Positions 51,701-60,139 of a stretch of 64,000 bases of DNA are shown here, in pieces. This DNA is from an uncultured Robinsoniella sp. (GTDB taxonomy: Bacteria; Bacillota; Clostridia; Lachnospirales; Lachnospiraceae): positions 75,682-139,681 of the forward strand of contig UQGG01000012.1 of assembly GCA_900540475.1 (NCBI GenBank). Direction: 5' to 3'. The stretch's first letter is position 1; each line of letters starts with the position of its first letter. The notes beneath the pieces were generated by a model that saw only the letters and a list, made by a program, of their open reading frames with translations, was not told the DNA's origin and did not search any database. Made by a program: the position numbers and the translations under genes.

Positions 51701-53919
51701 TCCATCAAAACATTGATTTGTCTTATTCCATCAACCAAGCTGACCGAAATATCCGCATAGCTGGAGTAGCTCTCATTCAGCATCCGTTTTACAGGCCATG
51801 TTTTACCATCGTCATAGCTTACCTTCACGGTGCCCCTGGTCCGTCCGGAAGTAGTATCCGGATTCACAAACAGTAAGGTATTTTCATCATACCGCACCAG
51901 ACTTCCAAAACAGACCGGTTCATTCAGGGCTTCATCAAAATACGGTTCACTCCAGTTACTGGAACCATCCGGGCTTATGGCAACTGCACGTAATTGCGTT
52001 CCCGTCTGATTCCGCATATTCACCATGACCCTGCCATCTGAAAGTTCCACAATGGTAGATTCGTTGGGGTCCACCAGATCTGAGGTGCCTGTCCCGCTGA
52101 TCATTTCGCCGATCTGCCAGGTTTCTCCCATATCATCGCTGTAAAGGGTGGACACTTCTCCTGGATGATGTGAAGTATCTCCCTGCCCTGCGCTTTTTGG
52201 AACCATCCATACTGCCGTAATCAATCTGCCGTTTTGCAGCTGGATTCCATGCCCGGGTCCTGTTGCAATTACATTTCGGTAATCCGGAATACAGGATGCC
52301 GAAATATCTACCGGCTCACTCCAGGTGATACCGTCATCCAGGCTCTTTTGATAAAAGACTCCCCCGTTACGGGATTCTACACCGTATTCTTTACAGTAGA
52401 TAAAGAAAACCGGGCCTTCTTTAGTTGCCAGCAGAACCGGATTATTACATGCAAAACCTTTTTGTAATCCTGCCGCAAGCACCTTGCGCTCTTCCCATGT
52501 CTGTCCGCCATCCGTACTCCGCATAAGAACGGCATCCATAGGGGACCAGTCGCTTCCTCCGCTGCGCGCCTCTGACGTAGCCAGCAGAGTCCCTTTACTG
52601 GTCGTTACCATAGAAGGAATCCGAAAAGCACTGTATCCGTCACCTGCACGCATCAGGGTCTGGGAAGTCATCTCACCGGATGAAATATCATACAGGGTGC
52701 TTCCTTCTGTGAAAGGACCATTTGCAGTCAATCCATTTTTATTCTCTGCTTCAACCTTGATCCGGTAATTCTTTCCCCCAGCCAGATCTTGAATCTGATA
52801 ATCTGTCTGTCCGGCGGGTACTTCTCCCACTTTTGTGTCATCTGCGTAAATATAGTAATTGTCTGCACCGCCTGCAGGAGTCCAGTTGATAGACAGACGA
52901 TTGCTTTCACATTTTGTAACCGTCACTTTACTTTTCATATTCCATAGAGGCTTATCATTTTCAGAGATCTCCCGGCTCATCTGTACATAGGCAATTTCCG
53001 CTTCAGCCGGCGATGCATCCGATCCCTGTACCCAAAACTGCAGGGTTTCTCCCTCATTTCGCGCCTGCATCCGGACATCAGCTGTATAGCTGTCATCAAT
53101 ATATAATTTTGCCAGCTGTGCATCAGCATCCGCTTCAAAGCGGTATACATGCCAGTCATTCCCTGGTTCGTATGCACTGTTTCCAGCCCAGGTACCTGAA
53201 GAAGTGCAGTAATATAATTTATCTTTTTCTATGCTGAACATAATCCGGCTGGTGCCATAACCGATTTTCATCCCCAGCGAAGTACGGTTGTCACTTTCAC
53301 CCCGGTCTCCAAAGCTGTTGATTCTGGCTTTGAATTCCAAAATACTTTTCTTTGGTATGGAAGTATCCAGAGTTATTATACTGTTTCCACCGTTCACACT
53401 GTTTAGCTCAAGTGTGTTCACGCCGTCTGCCTGTGTTACCTCTGCATTTCCTCCCTGGGTCCACGGATAATCTGCATCCTGTCCGCCAAAATGATCCCAC
53501 TTTTCATCCAGAACACAATAATAATCCGACAAGTCAGCTATACTTCCTGCATTTTTGTTTGAGCCGGACTTGTACACCGGCGGTTCCGTCTCCACTTCTG
53601 CACTGTCCGTTACTTCTGTTAACTGAATTTCTGAATCTTTCTCTGTTACAGCCTCCAACCGCCCGGGTGCTTCTGTTATTTGTTCTGAAGAATTCGCTTC
53701 TGTTTCCTCTGGGATGCTGTCAATTCCGGTTGATTCCGTTAACTGATCTGACATCTGTTCAGACGGTTTGGCATTTGCAGTTTGTATTTCACTTTCAACG
53801 CTCTGTATCTGCCTCACGGGCGCTGCTTCTGTGTACAACATTGTATTACAAACCAGCGAACCACACATTAGTACACTACAGGCTGACGCCATTAGCCTCT
53901 TCCAATATTTCTGCTTCAT
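48787..53919 (-). CDS. Secreted multidomain sialidase (GH33) with a fused SGNH esterase domain
   Basis: 1710 residues from the ATG at 53919 (AAAGGAGAC upstream); a TTG six codons earlier overlaps that site. Signal peptide, Glu/Thr-rich linker, carbohydrate-binding beta-sandwich (about 130-320) and FN3-like module (330-410). The GH33 propeller spans about 420-760: FRIP arginine motif (432-435), five Asp boxes (STDGGQTW, SLDDGITW, SDDMGETW, SPDGSSNW, SYDDGKTW), PNEST glutamate, the other two arginines (MRNQTG, SGRTRG) and YSSYADIS tyrosine. Then come a cadherin-like domain, a LamG domain (CVLHYTLDSLDG..., about 870-1075), a short beta domain, an SGNH hydrolase (NLLGDSITYG, FGGTNDYG, DGLHPSAAGH; about 1195-1390) and four Big_2 domains. 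It would release sialic acid and may also deacetylate it. It lies 14 bases after nanA. Confidence 0.92.
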   Translation of the reverse strand: MKQKYWKRLMASACSVLMCGSLVCNTMLYTEAAPVRQIQSVESEIQTANAKPSEQMSDQLTESTGIDSIPEETEANSSEQITEAPGRLEAVTEKDSEIQLTEVTDSAEVETEPPVYKSGSNKNAGSIADLSDYYCVLDEKWDHFGGQDADYPWTQGGNAEVTQADGVNTLELNSVNGGNSIITLDTSIPKKSILEFKARINSFGDRGESDNRTSLGMKIGYGTSRIMFSIEKDKLYYCTSSGTWAGNSAYEPGNDWHVYRFEADADAQLAKLYIDDSYTADVRMQARNEGETLQFWVQGSDASPAEAEIAYVQMSREISENDKPLWNMKSKVTVTKCESNRLSINWTPAGGADNYYIYADDTKVGEVPAGQTDYQIQDLAGGKNYRIKVEAENKNGLTANGPFTEGSTLYDISSGEMTSQTLMRAGDGYSAFRIPSMVTTSKGTLLATSEARSGGSDWSPMDAVLMRSTDGGQTWEERKVLAAGLQKGFACNNPVLLATKEGPVFFIYCKEYGVESRNGGVFYQKSLDDGITWSEPVDISASCIPDYRNVIATGPGHGIQLQNGRLITAVWMVPKSAGQGDTSHHPGEVSTLYSDDMGETWQIGEMISGTGTSDLVDPNESTIVELSDGRVMVNMRNQTGTQLRAVAISPDGSSNWSEPYFDEALNEPVCFGSLVRYDENTLLFVNPDTTSGRTRGTVKVSYDDGKTWPVKRMLNESYSSYADISVSLVDGIRQINVLMETNPGDSLTLFRFPLSWVEQNSKNELKTLNLSSGSLKLEQGLYQYDVEVGADIDKVTISAKAFDADAQLSCNGQAMDGGKFTVSLGALQTEAELTVKLPSGEQTDYTLTFIKTPPVSGDSCVLHYTLDSLDGNKAADSSGYGNDAVVTGKVTASGDGKFGGCGVMGDGETYLQVAGGRGLDFGTKDFTASMWIKPTNLQGQRFLFWYGNYSAGSNAWWCRLNGSKIDFLISDGNEQVVTASNAVTVDVWTHIALVSKGNTFTIYVNGKAAASGEKSKEYNVNGENILRIGAQKANQQRVFEGCMDEIQIFNYALSEQNITELMGKNSIVSAAKDILMLSAGGQSGKINDTEITLYQPLGTDVTKIAPEITVSPQAVLTPQSGTVQDFTNPVKYTVTAQDGTVKNYTVTVVLGEEPNQDKEIRYEQPKPVKVYPVSIKDAKPVKVNLLGDSITYGQDPLNGGAVVKQYHAFLADQVKLDNMNYGVQGSTISVLRRGGDRDPFTVRYANMRDDADVVFVFGGTNDYGVGSVPFGTWQDRKDETFLGGLRVLLEGVIEKYPGKQIVFMTPIRRGDRAGANGAGKTLSQYVTAIKTMCREYGVPVLDAYSAKEMNLLTDREQLIADGLHPSAAGHEKMSEWIYKQLQEKKVIQVTIPAESIRIDQQAKEITVGESFMLSAEVLPENATDRSVVWSSSDPKTAAVENGKVTALAPGKVVITAAAADGKLRADCMVTIQSKPVSPPAAVPTLTLDKSSATIYTTGTKTVRLTAKVTGPDQTVTWKSSNTKIAVVKDGMVTAVSAGHASITASANGISKTCEITVRKPALKLSSSRLTLYTKGKTKADIKATVTGSSKHVVWKTSNKKIATVKNGRVTVKKAGRVTITAKANGITKRCSVTIKKPGLKLDSYKVSLKKGKSKMILAKAKPQGKIKYKSSKSKIASVTKKGMIKAHRKGKADIKVTCNGVKKVIKVTVR

Positions 53920-53933
53920 ACCCCTGTCTCCTT

Positions 53934-54866
53934 TCAAATAAACTGCATAAAGTTTACTTCCTCACTACTCACTTGATAATCAAACCTTATTTTACACATC
54001 TTTTGTTTAAATAGTTCCAGTCCGGCATCGTCATAATTGCAAAAGGGTCGGCGTGAAAAGCCGGCATCCACACCCTGCCACCGGATCATGTTGCGCATTA
54101 ACGCCAGATAATCGTAGCTCACTGCCTCCAGAATAATCTCTGTACCTATTTTCTGAAGGCGTTTAGCAGTCTGAAGATCATTTTGATTTACCGCATTTGT
54201 CATCTTAATAAAAAGTTCCGGCATCACGTTGTAAAAGGAACCGATGATTCCATCCGCACCCGCCAGCAGTCCGGAAAGTGCCATTTCATCACAGCCTGAG
54301 TATACCTTGATATCCGGTTTCAGCAGTTCAATCAGATGCCCCATCTGGTCATGGTCTTTTCCTGTAAATTTAATTCCCTGTACCCGTGGAAGCTTTGACA
54401 GCTTTAACAGTAGTTCTGTTCCCATGAGTCCTGCCATGGGCACATTATATACAATCATTGGGAGGGGTGTAGCTTCCGATACATCTTTGTAGTAGTTATA
54501 TATATCTTCTTCATTGAATTTCCAGTAAAATGGCGGAACTGAAGAAACGGCATCTGCACCTGCATAATAAGCATGTTCAGCCAGCTGAATTGTTTTTTTA
54601 GTCCCAATATCTCCTATATGAACGATTACCGGTACCCGTCCTGCCACCTGCCTGACTACCGTATCCACTACAAGACATCGTTCACTGCCTGTCATTAAAA
54701 ATCCCTCTCCGGTACTTCCGGTGAGATAAAGTCCATTCACCCCCCGGGCAAGCAGAAAATCCACCAGTGCACAGGTACGCCCCGTATCTACCGCCTCATC
54801 TTCATCAAACAAGCTGATCATAGCGGCTATCACGCCATTTATTTCTTCTATTTTGAATTTCTTCAC
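53934..54866 (-). CDS. nanA: N-acetylneuraminate lyase (DapA/NanA family)
   Basis: 310 residues. GLYLTGSTGEGFLMTGSERC has the GSTGE carboxylate-binding motif, PMIVYNVPMAG the catalytic tyrosine (YNVP), and RVQGIKFTGKDHDQMGHLIE the Schiff-base lysine (IKFT). GCDEMALSGLLAGADGIIGS follows. NanA splits N-acetylneuraminate to N-acetylmannosamine and pyruvate. The family also contains dihydrodipicolinate synthase, but context between a sialidase and a sugar transporter makes NanA the best choice. It lies about 70 bases after the permease genes in the same direction. Confidence 0.88.
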   Translation of the reverse strand: MKKFKIEEINGVIAAMISLFDEDEAVDTGRTCALVDFLLARGVNGLYLTGSTGEGFLMTGSERCLVVDTVVRQVAGRVPVIVHIGDIGTKKTIQLAEHAYYAGADAVSSVPPFYWKFNEEDIYNYYKDVSEATPLPMIVYNVPMAGLMGTELLLKLSKLPRVQGIKFTGKDHDQMGHLIELLKPDIKVYSGCDEMALSGLLAGADGIIGSFYNVMPELFIKMTNAVNQNDLQTAKRLQKIGTEIILEAVSYDYLALMRNMIRWQGVDAGFSRRPFCNYDDAGLELFKQKMCKIRFDYQVSSEEVNFMQFI

Positions 54867-54935
54867 GTTAAGTTTCTCCTTTTTCTTTATTCACATCTGT
54901 TATGTAAAAATGTAAATTTCATTTGATTTGTAGAA

Positions 54936-55760
54936 TCATCCCTTGACCGCTCCCATCGTGATTCCCTGTGTAAAATAATTCTGGAAACACAGGAAAACCG
55001 TTACAATCGGTATGGATGCCAAAGCAGCACCAGCCATTATAATTCCATAATTTGTAGAAAACTCCTGCTGCATCGTTGCTACTCCCAGGGATATCGTCAG
55101 ATTTGTCCTGGAATTTAACATAACTAACTGCATAAAGTAATCATTCCAGGTATTGATAAAGGTAAAAATCGCCAGCGCTCCTATTCCAGGCTTTACCATT
55201 GGTATGACAATATTCGTAAATGTCCTCACCTCTCCGCTGCCGTCTATTTTGGCAGCTTCCAGCAGCTCTGTGGGTATATTTTCACTGAATTGCTTCATTA
55301 GGAAAATCCCAAACGGCCATCCGCACAAGGGCAGGATTACTGCCCAGGAGGTATCATGGATTCCCATAAAGCTCACTAATTTCATGAGAGGAACCAATAT
55401 TACCTGTTTGGGAAGCGCCATGGCAAAAATAAATATACTGAAAAGAAAAGCCTGTCCGTAAAATCTCTTTTTCGCCAGTACATATCCTGACATCGTGGAA
55501 CACAGACATACAATGATCATGGTTGCCAGTGAGATCACAATACTGTTCATCAGCCACTGCAGTGCCGGATTCTTAAACAGTTCGTAAAAGTTAGCAAGGG
55601 TCGGGCTCTTCGGAAACCACTGGGGAGGTATCTGAACCGTTACCATCTGATCCTTAAATGCACCGGTCAGAATCCAATAAAACGGAAATATAAACAAAAT
55701 GCTCAAAAGTAGTAATAATGTGGTAGCTGTAATATTGATAACAGATTTATTTTTTTTCAT
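54936..55760 (-). CDS. Carbohydrate ABC transporter permease, MalG type (sialic-acid locus)
   Basis: 274 residues from the ATG at 55760 with AGGAGGCG upstream; the frame is open 22 codons further into the preceding gene. Six membrane helices. ELLEAAKIDGSGEVRTFTNI is the EAA loop (ATPase contact). IVIPMVKPGIGALAIFTFIN and the end TQGITMGAVKG are typical of the second permease of CUT1 systems. No ATPase gene is present; CUT1 systems often share a general MsiK/UgpC-type ATPase. Confidence 0.9.
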   Translation of the reverse strand: MKKNKSVINITATTLLLLLSILFIFPFYWILTGAFKDQMVTVQIPPQWFPKSPTLANFYELFKNPALQWLMNSIVISLATMIIVCLCSTMSGYVLAKKRFYGQAFLFSIFIFAMALPKQVILVPLMKLVSFMGIHDTSWAVILPLCGWPFGIFLMKQFSENIPTELLEAAKIDGSGEVRTFTNIVIPMVKPGIGALAIFTFINTWNDYFMQLVMLNSRTNLTISLGVATMQQEFSTNYGIIMAGAALASIPIVTVFLCFQNYFTQGITMGAVKG

Positions 55761-55770
55761 CTTACGCCTC

Positions 55771-56667
55771 CTAATATGCCACATCCCTGCCCAGGAATTT
55801 GAACTGGGCAAAGCTGATCGTGCCAATGATAACCGCCAATATTACACCCATTGCATTGGCATAGCCATATTCATACACCTTAAAAGCTTCCGTATATAAA
55901 TAATACATGATCGTGGAAGTAGAATAATTAGGACCTCCTGATGTCAAAAGCTGTATCAAAGAAAAACACTGAAATGAGTTAATAGTAGTAATGACAACAA
56001 TATAAAGGGTGGTGGGCAGAAGCGATGGCCACTTGATCTTCCAGAAAACCTGAAAACTATTTGCTCCATCCACTTCTGCAGCTTCCATATATTCTTTGGG
56101 CACATTCCCAAGAGAAGCAATATACAGGATAATGGGCTGTCCAACGCTTGTCGTCAGTAAGATAATTAAAATAGCCCAGATTGCAAATCGTTTATCTCCT
56201 GTCCACATGATATCGTTGTCAATCACATGCATTGTTTTTAAAATCCAGTTTAATACACCGTTCATTGGATCATAAATCCATTTCCATACAACGGTTACCG
56301 CAACTGTTCCCGTCACAACAGGCAGGAAGAATACACAGCGGAAAAATGATCGGGTCAAAGGCCTCTTCTGATATGTAAATGCCGCAACAAACAGAGAAAA
56401 AAACACTACTACAGGTACGGAACCAACTACCAGGATCATTGTATTTCTCAAAGATTTAAACCATACCGGATCCTGAAACATCCGCATATAGTTTGCAAAG
56501 CCCACAAATTCAAAATCTTTCATTGTATATTTAAAAAAACTGGTAACAACCCCCATCCCCATGGGGATCAGTACAAAACCGATAAAAAAGATTAATGCCG
56601 GAGCCAAAAACGCATAAGAAATGATGGATTCCCTAATCCGGATTTTAGCAAGCCTGTTTTTTTTCAT
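55771..56667 (-). CDS. Carbohydrate ABC transporter permease, MalF type (sialic-acid locus)
   Basis: 298 residues, six membrane helices. The N-terminus (LAKIRIRESIISYAFLAPAL) is typical of CUT1 permeases, and EYMEAAEVDGANSFQVFWKI is the EAA motif followed by KWPSLLPTTLYIVVITTINS. It ends 11 bases before the start of the MalG-type partner and follows the binding-protein gene by 71 bases. Confidence 0.9.
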   Translation of the reverse strand: MKKNRLAKIRIRESIISYAFLAPALIFFIGFVLIPMGMGVVTSFFKYTMKDFEFVGFANYMRMFQDPVWFKSLRNTMILVVGSVPVVVFFSLFVAAFTYQKRPLTRSFFRCVFFLPVVTGTVAVTVVWKWIYDPMNGVLNWILKTMHVIDNDIMWTGDKRFAIWAILIILLTTSVGQPIILYIASLGNVPKEYMEAAEVDGANSFQVFWKIKWPSLLPTTLYIVVITTINSFQCFSLIQLLTSGGPNYSTSTIMYYLYTEAFKVYEYGYANAMGVILAVIIGTISFAQFKFLGRDVAY

Positions 56668-56738
56668 GGTAACCTCCTCTGATACTCACTGCTTTTTATG
56701 ATGCATTCCCCTCATGCATGAGAAGAAAACCGGCTGTC

Positions 56739-58109
56739 CTATTGTGCATTCTGGATTGACTCATTGGATTTTTTAACAAAATCATCCAGCGCCTCTTTGG
56801 GGTTGGAATCACCGTTTAGCACTGCCTGAAGCATAGAGAACCAGTAAGGCCTCATCTCAGCAAATCCGTCAATGGTGTTATAATATGGTGAGAAATATTT
56901 ATTTAATCCTGCATAGTAACTCATTTCATTGTTTCCGGGATACAGATCCCCAAAGGAGTTTCTTACCGGGAATACACCTGTCTGTACAATTGTCTTCGGT
57001 CCCCACTCAGAATCGTTGCATGCGAAATCTACAAACTTCTTTGCTGCTTCTGCTCTTGCATCATCCTGTTTATCAAAGATGCAGAAGCCATTTACAAGAT
57101 ATTCCAGCGCAGGTGTTCCACTCTCTGAGGGGAGGCAGGTTGAAACTGCTGTCACATTGCCATCCTTTAGTTTCTTTGCATTAGTGGCCTCCAGCCCCGG
57201 TCCCCACAGAGTCGTAAATGCCGTATTACCAGATGCAAACTGGTCAATATCTTCACCTCCGTTATAAGCACTGCCATTTACCATATACCCTTTATCTACC
57301 CATTCCTTTACTTTGGATAGCGCTTTCACACCATTTTCATCATTAATGGTATATTCGGTTAATTCCGGATTGGTGATCTGGCTGCCATAGAGGTTTGAAA
57401 TAAATGCACGTGTTCCCTGATCGCCACCCTGTCCCGAGCAAAATACCGTACCCCCTTTGTATCCTGCATCATGAAGTTTTTCCAGGATTTTCTCAAAATT
57501 TTCTGTAGTTAAAGTCCGGTCACCCTCCAGATCCAGAAGATTCATTGCGCCGGCCTTTTCCAGATAATCTTTGTTAAACGCCATCGTAAATGCAGCTGTA
57601 CTAAGCGGATACATATAATAGTTATCATTTGAGCGGCAGGAACTTAACAATGCCTCATTATCAATATCCTTCTTTAGTTCATCGGTAAACATATCATTTA
57701 GATCTACCAGTTTACCTGCCTTTCCATAAGAGATAATACGACCTGGTGCATCAAACAGAATATCACAGACAGTGCCTGCCTCTATTGCTGCTGTAAGCTT
57801 CTCCGGACCGGAGGTAAAATCTATGGTATCCAGATTGACTTTTATGTTTGGGTATTTCTTTTCAAAAGCCGCAATCAGTTCACGCTCAAAGGTTCCTGCC
57901 TGGGCTCCGTCATTCTGGGCAATCGTAGGAGTCGACCACCAGGTTATCTCAATATCCTCCTCTCCACGCTTTCCTTCTTCTGATGGGAAAGCCTCACTGC
58001 TGTTTTTAGGCGTCTCTGTCGTACCGTTACCTCCCGTCTGTGCACTGCAGCCTGCAAGCGCCGAAACTGCCAGTATCGAAGCCACCCCAAATGATACCAT
58101 TCTCTTCAT
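56739..58109 (-). CDS. Carbohydrate-binding lipoprotein of the sialic-acid ABC transporter
   Basis: 456 residues from the ATG at 58109 (AGGAGGTAATAAGG upstream); the longer frame to 58193 has no site. Signal peptide with lipobox LAGC (cysteine about 21). A family 1 solute-binding fold follows (EITWWSTPTIAQNDGAQAGT, FEKKYPNIKVNLDTIDFTSG, EKLTAAIEAGTVCDILFDAP, SGNTAFTTLWGPGLEATNAK). Similar proteins in Ruminococcus gnavus bind sialic acid or 2,7-anhydro-sialic acid; the exact ligand here is inferred from neighbouring nanA and sialidase. First gene of the operon under the GntR-type site. Confidence 0.88.
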   Translation of the reverse strand: MKRMVSFGVASILAVSALAGCSAQTGGNGTTETPKNSSEAFPSEEGKRGEEDIEITWWSTPTIAQNDGAQAGTFERELIAAFEKKYPNIKVNLDTIDFTSGPEKLTAAIEAGTVCDILFDAPGRIISYGKAGKLVDLNDMFTDELKKDIDNEALLSSCRSNDNYYMYPLSTAAFTMAFNKDYLEKAGAMNLLDLEGDRTLTTENFEKILEKLHDAGYKGGTVFCSGQGGDQGTRAFISNLYGSQITNPELTEYTINDENGVKALSKVKEWVDKGYMVNGSAYNGGEDIDQFASGNTAFTTLWGPGLEATNAKKLKDGNVTAVSTCLPSESGTPALEYLVNGFCIFDKQDDARAEAAKKFVDFACNDSEWGPKTIVQTGVFPVRNSFGDLYPGNNEMSYYAGLNKYFSPYYNTIDGFAEMRPYWFSMLQAVLNGDSNPKEALDDFVKKSNESIQNAQ

Positions 58110-58146
58110 CCTTATTACCTCCTGAATTTTATTTGTAGTTTGTACT

Positions 58147-58157
58147 TTGTAGTACAA
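58147..58157. promoter_or_regulatory. Predicted GntR/FCD operator TTGTAGTACAA
   Basis: A perfect palindrome fitting the FadR-subfamily consensus TNGTNNNACNA, embedded in a larger inverted repeat TTGTACT-TTGT-AGTACAA (58140-58157). It lies about 16-26 bases downstream of the -10 box of the transporter promoter, where bound repressor would block transcription. Confidence 0.7.
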
Positions 58158-58172
58158 TCTCTTTACGGGTAT

Positions 58173-58201
58173 AATATACATTCTTTTGTGCATATTGTCA
58201 A
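58173..58201 (-). promoter_or_regulatory. Promoter of the sialic-acid transport operon
   Basis: Minus strand TTGACA (58196-58201), 17-bp spacer, TATATT (58173-58178). Confidence 0.8.
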
Positions 58202-58280
58202 TACTTAAATATTTTTTTATATTTTTACCGTTATAATGTACATCAATATATTAATAATCTCTTATGAACTTTTATAACTA

Positions 58281-58309
58281 TTGACTTTATTACATCTCAG
58301 AACTATAAT
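58281..58309 (+). promoter_or_regulatory. Promoter of the GntR-family regulator
   Basis: TTGACT (58281-58286), 17-bp spacer, TATAAT (58304-58309). TACTACATACTACATA follows, a direct repeat that might be a weak second site. Confidence 0.8.
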
Positions 58310-58375
58310 ATACTACATACTACATAAATCTTACCAAATAATAATTTTAGCATAGAAAGAAAGGCTTATAAGCAT

Positions 58376-59086
58376 ATGAAATTAAATGAAATGAAAAGTT
58401 TACATTCAAGGAAATTATACCTTCGGGTATATGATGAAATAAAAGATTATATAGAAAAAAATCACCTGGTTCCAGGTGATAAACTTCCGCCGGAAATGAA
58501 AATGTGCGAAATGCTCGGTGTCAGCAGAAATGTTTTACGGGAAGCCATTAAGGCTTTGGAAATAACCGGAACAGTGAAATCAACTCCCGGTGTGGGTATT
58601 GTGATACAGGAATTTAATACGGACTTTTTTTTGAGCAATCTCATATTCAGTGTAGGGGGGGAAGACGGTCTCACACAGCAGATCGAAGAACTTCGCAGAG
58701 TACTGGAAATCGGATTTTCCAAATCCGTCTTTAACAGCATTACGGAAAGCGGCATGCAAAATCTTCACAAGCAGCTTATGAATATGGAGGCGCTCTATGA
58801 GCAGATACAGGAATCCCAATCTTATGTATATGGTGTCAGGTTTGCAGAAGCAGATGCAGCATTTCATAAAACATTATACCAGAACGTAGATAATAAACTT
58901 CTGAAATCTATCATTGAATTTTCCTGGGCATGTGACAATTATTATAATTCCAAGACAACACCTCAGGACATTGCGATTACCGTGGATAAACACCGCCGCA
59001 TATATGAGGGATTGAAAAACCGCGACTATGAAGCGTTTCACGATGCAATGGAATATCATTTCAGTGTCCGGTATTTGAAACCATGA
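58376..59086 (+). CDS. GntR family (FadR/FCD subfamily) regulator of the sialic-acid locus
   Basis: 236 residues. The N-terminal winged helix is KLYLRVYDEIKDYIEKNHLV, PGDKLPPEMKMCEMLGVSRN and VLREAIKALEITGTVKSTPG. The C-terminal FCD ligand domain (about 90-230) includes ELRRVLEIGFSKSVFNSITE, DAAFHKTLYQNV (metal-binding D and H) and HRRIYEGLKNRDYEAFHDAM. It is divergent from the transporter operon with a matching operator between. The ligand is likely a sialic-acid catabolite (inferred). Confidence 0.9.
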   Translation: MKLNEMKSLHSRKLYLRVYDEIKDYIEKNHLVPGDKLPPEMKMCEMLGVSRNVLREAIKALEITGTVKSTPGVGIVIQEFNTDFFLSNLIFSVGGEDGLTQQIEELRRVLEIGFSKSVFNSITESGMQNLHKQLMNMEALYEQIQESQSYVYGVRFAEADAAFHKTLYQNVDNKLLKSIIEFSWACDNYYNSKTTPQDIAITVDKHRRIYEGLKNRDYEAFHDAMEYHFSVRYLKP

Positions 59087-59135
59087 ATCAAACGGATTCT
59101 CTCTAAACCAGGCGTTCGAAAATGATTTAATGCCA

Positions 59136-59290
59136 TTACACCCCGATATTGCTGTAAAGTTCATAAACTTTTTTAGAAACTTCAAACATTTTTTTCCTCA
59201 TGGCTGCCGGTTCGAGACATTCACATTTATCGCCGAAACTTATGCAAGTTAAATCAAATGGTTCATGATTTCGAGCAAAAATATGCAAAT
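59136..59290 (-). pseudogene. 3' remnant of a WYL-type transcriptional regulator
   Basis: The only readable stretch is HIFARNHEPFDLTCISFGDK followed by CECLEPAAMRKKMFEVSKKV and a TAA at 59136-59138. FGDKCECLEP...VREKMLE is the kind of C-terminus seen in YafY/WYL regulators. The frame is closed by a stop just upstream, and no N-terminal part exists nearby. Confidence 0.45.
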
Positions 59291-59345
59291 ATGGAGATGC
59301 CAAAAGAATTTAACAGCAACACACTTTTTATATCATTTTACAGAA

Positions 59346-59392
59346 AACAGTCAGGAAGTAGGTGCCTTTGCGGCGCCTGCTTCCTGACTGTT
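59346..59392. terminator. Strong hairpin between convergent units
   Basis: A 21-bp stem (AACAGTCAGGAAGTAGGTGCC with its partner, two G-U pairs on the plus strand) and loop TTTGC, followed by CATTTGCTTTCATTTTTT on the plus strand. It is likely a terminator for the GntR transcript. Confidence 0.75.
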
Positions 59393-59417
59393 CATTTGCT
59401 TTCATTTTTTGCATTTT

Positions 59418-59933
59418 CTATCTTGGTGTTTGTTGTGTACATCTGCAAGCCACTTTCCTGTTAATTACAAAGGTATCATGTGTGCTGCTTGCCTTAACCG
59501 TAACATCAGGTATGGTAAGTGATTTGTTCTTATCACTGTCTTTTTTGATTGTAACTCCACCTAAAGCAATCTGTCGAATTGATCGATCATTTTCACTAAA
59601 TGGTGCACTTGTAACCAAATCTCCACCATTTCGAAAATCACCTTTTGAAATTAAATATGTCTTTTCTTTTGCATTCCCATAAGAAACAATTCCTGTATCA
59701 CCATTTCCCTGAAGTGCGGTCTGGGGCATATTATCATTCACAGCCTCTTTGTATTCAGGACTGTTCCATGTACCTCCATATGATTTCAGCCTTTCCTGAA
59801 ATCCTACCCAATCCTCTTCAGCTGATTGCTCAGCATACACTTCCATAACACCGCTCAAAGGTGAAAATGGAGTCAGCAAAGCCAAAACTCCTGTTAGTAT
59901 CCCCGCCGTAAACCTTTTCCCAAACCTTCCCAT
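59418..59933 (-). pseudogene. Truncated N-terminus of a large secreted glycoside hydrolase
   Basis: 172 residues from the ATG at 59933 (GGAGAATGGCT upstream). Signal peptide MGRFGKRFTAGILTGVLALL, then VNDNMPQTALQGNGDTGIVS and YGNAKEKTYLISKGDFRNGG. The GNGDxG...YISKxDF pattern opens the catalytic part of large (alpha/alpha)6 glycoside hydrolases such as GH95/GH65-like enzymes. The frame ends abruptly after TFVINRK with a tail (VACRCTQQTPR) that looks out of frame. The catalytic module is missing, so the product is not expected to work. Confidence 0.55.
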
Positions 59934-60094
59934 AGCCATTCTCCTTCTTTTGTTTGTTTTAAAAATATGTATATCATACAATGCATTCATTATAACGAAT
60001 AGCCACACGGATGAAAATGCACAATGCTGGACTGTTGTGTGGATAATCTGGACATTATTTTTATAATCCACCTGCAGTTTCTGTCTTCTGCCAC

Positions 60095-60135
60095 AAAAAA
60101 GCAGCTGAAAGGAAAACTTTCCTTCAACTGCTTTT
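60095..60135 (-). terminator. Terminator of the FAD oxidoreductase operon
   Basis: AAAAGCAGTTGAAGGAAA pairs with TTTCCTTTCAGCTGCTTTT (one wobble, one bulge), ending in TTTTTT on the minus strand. It starts five bases beyond the stop. Confidence 0.85.
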
Positions 60136-60139
60136 ATTA

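Noticed and set aside
53352..54014. 220-codon plus-strand ORF opposite the sialidase N-terminus
   Set aside because: Low-complexity antisense frame (Leu/Ser/Pro/Cys) of a well-supported secreted protein.
58140..58157. Transposon end or attachment site
   Set aside because: The inverted repeat fits a GntR/FadR operator in position and sequence; no direct repeats or transposase nearby.
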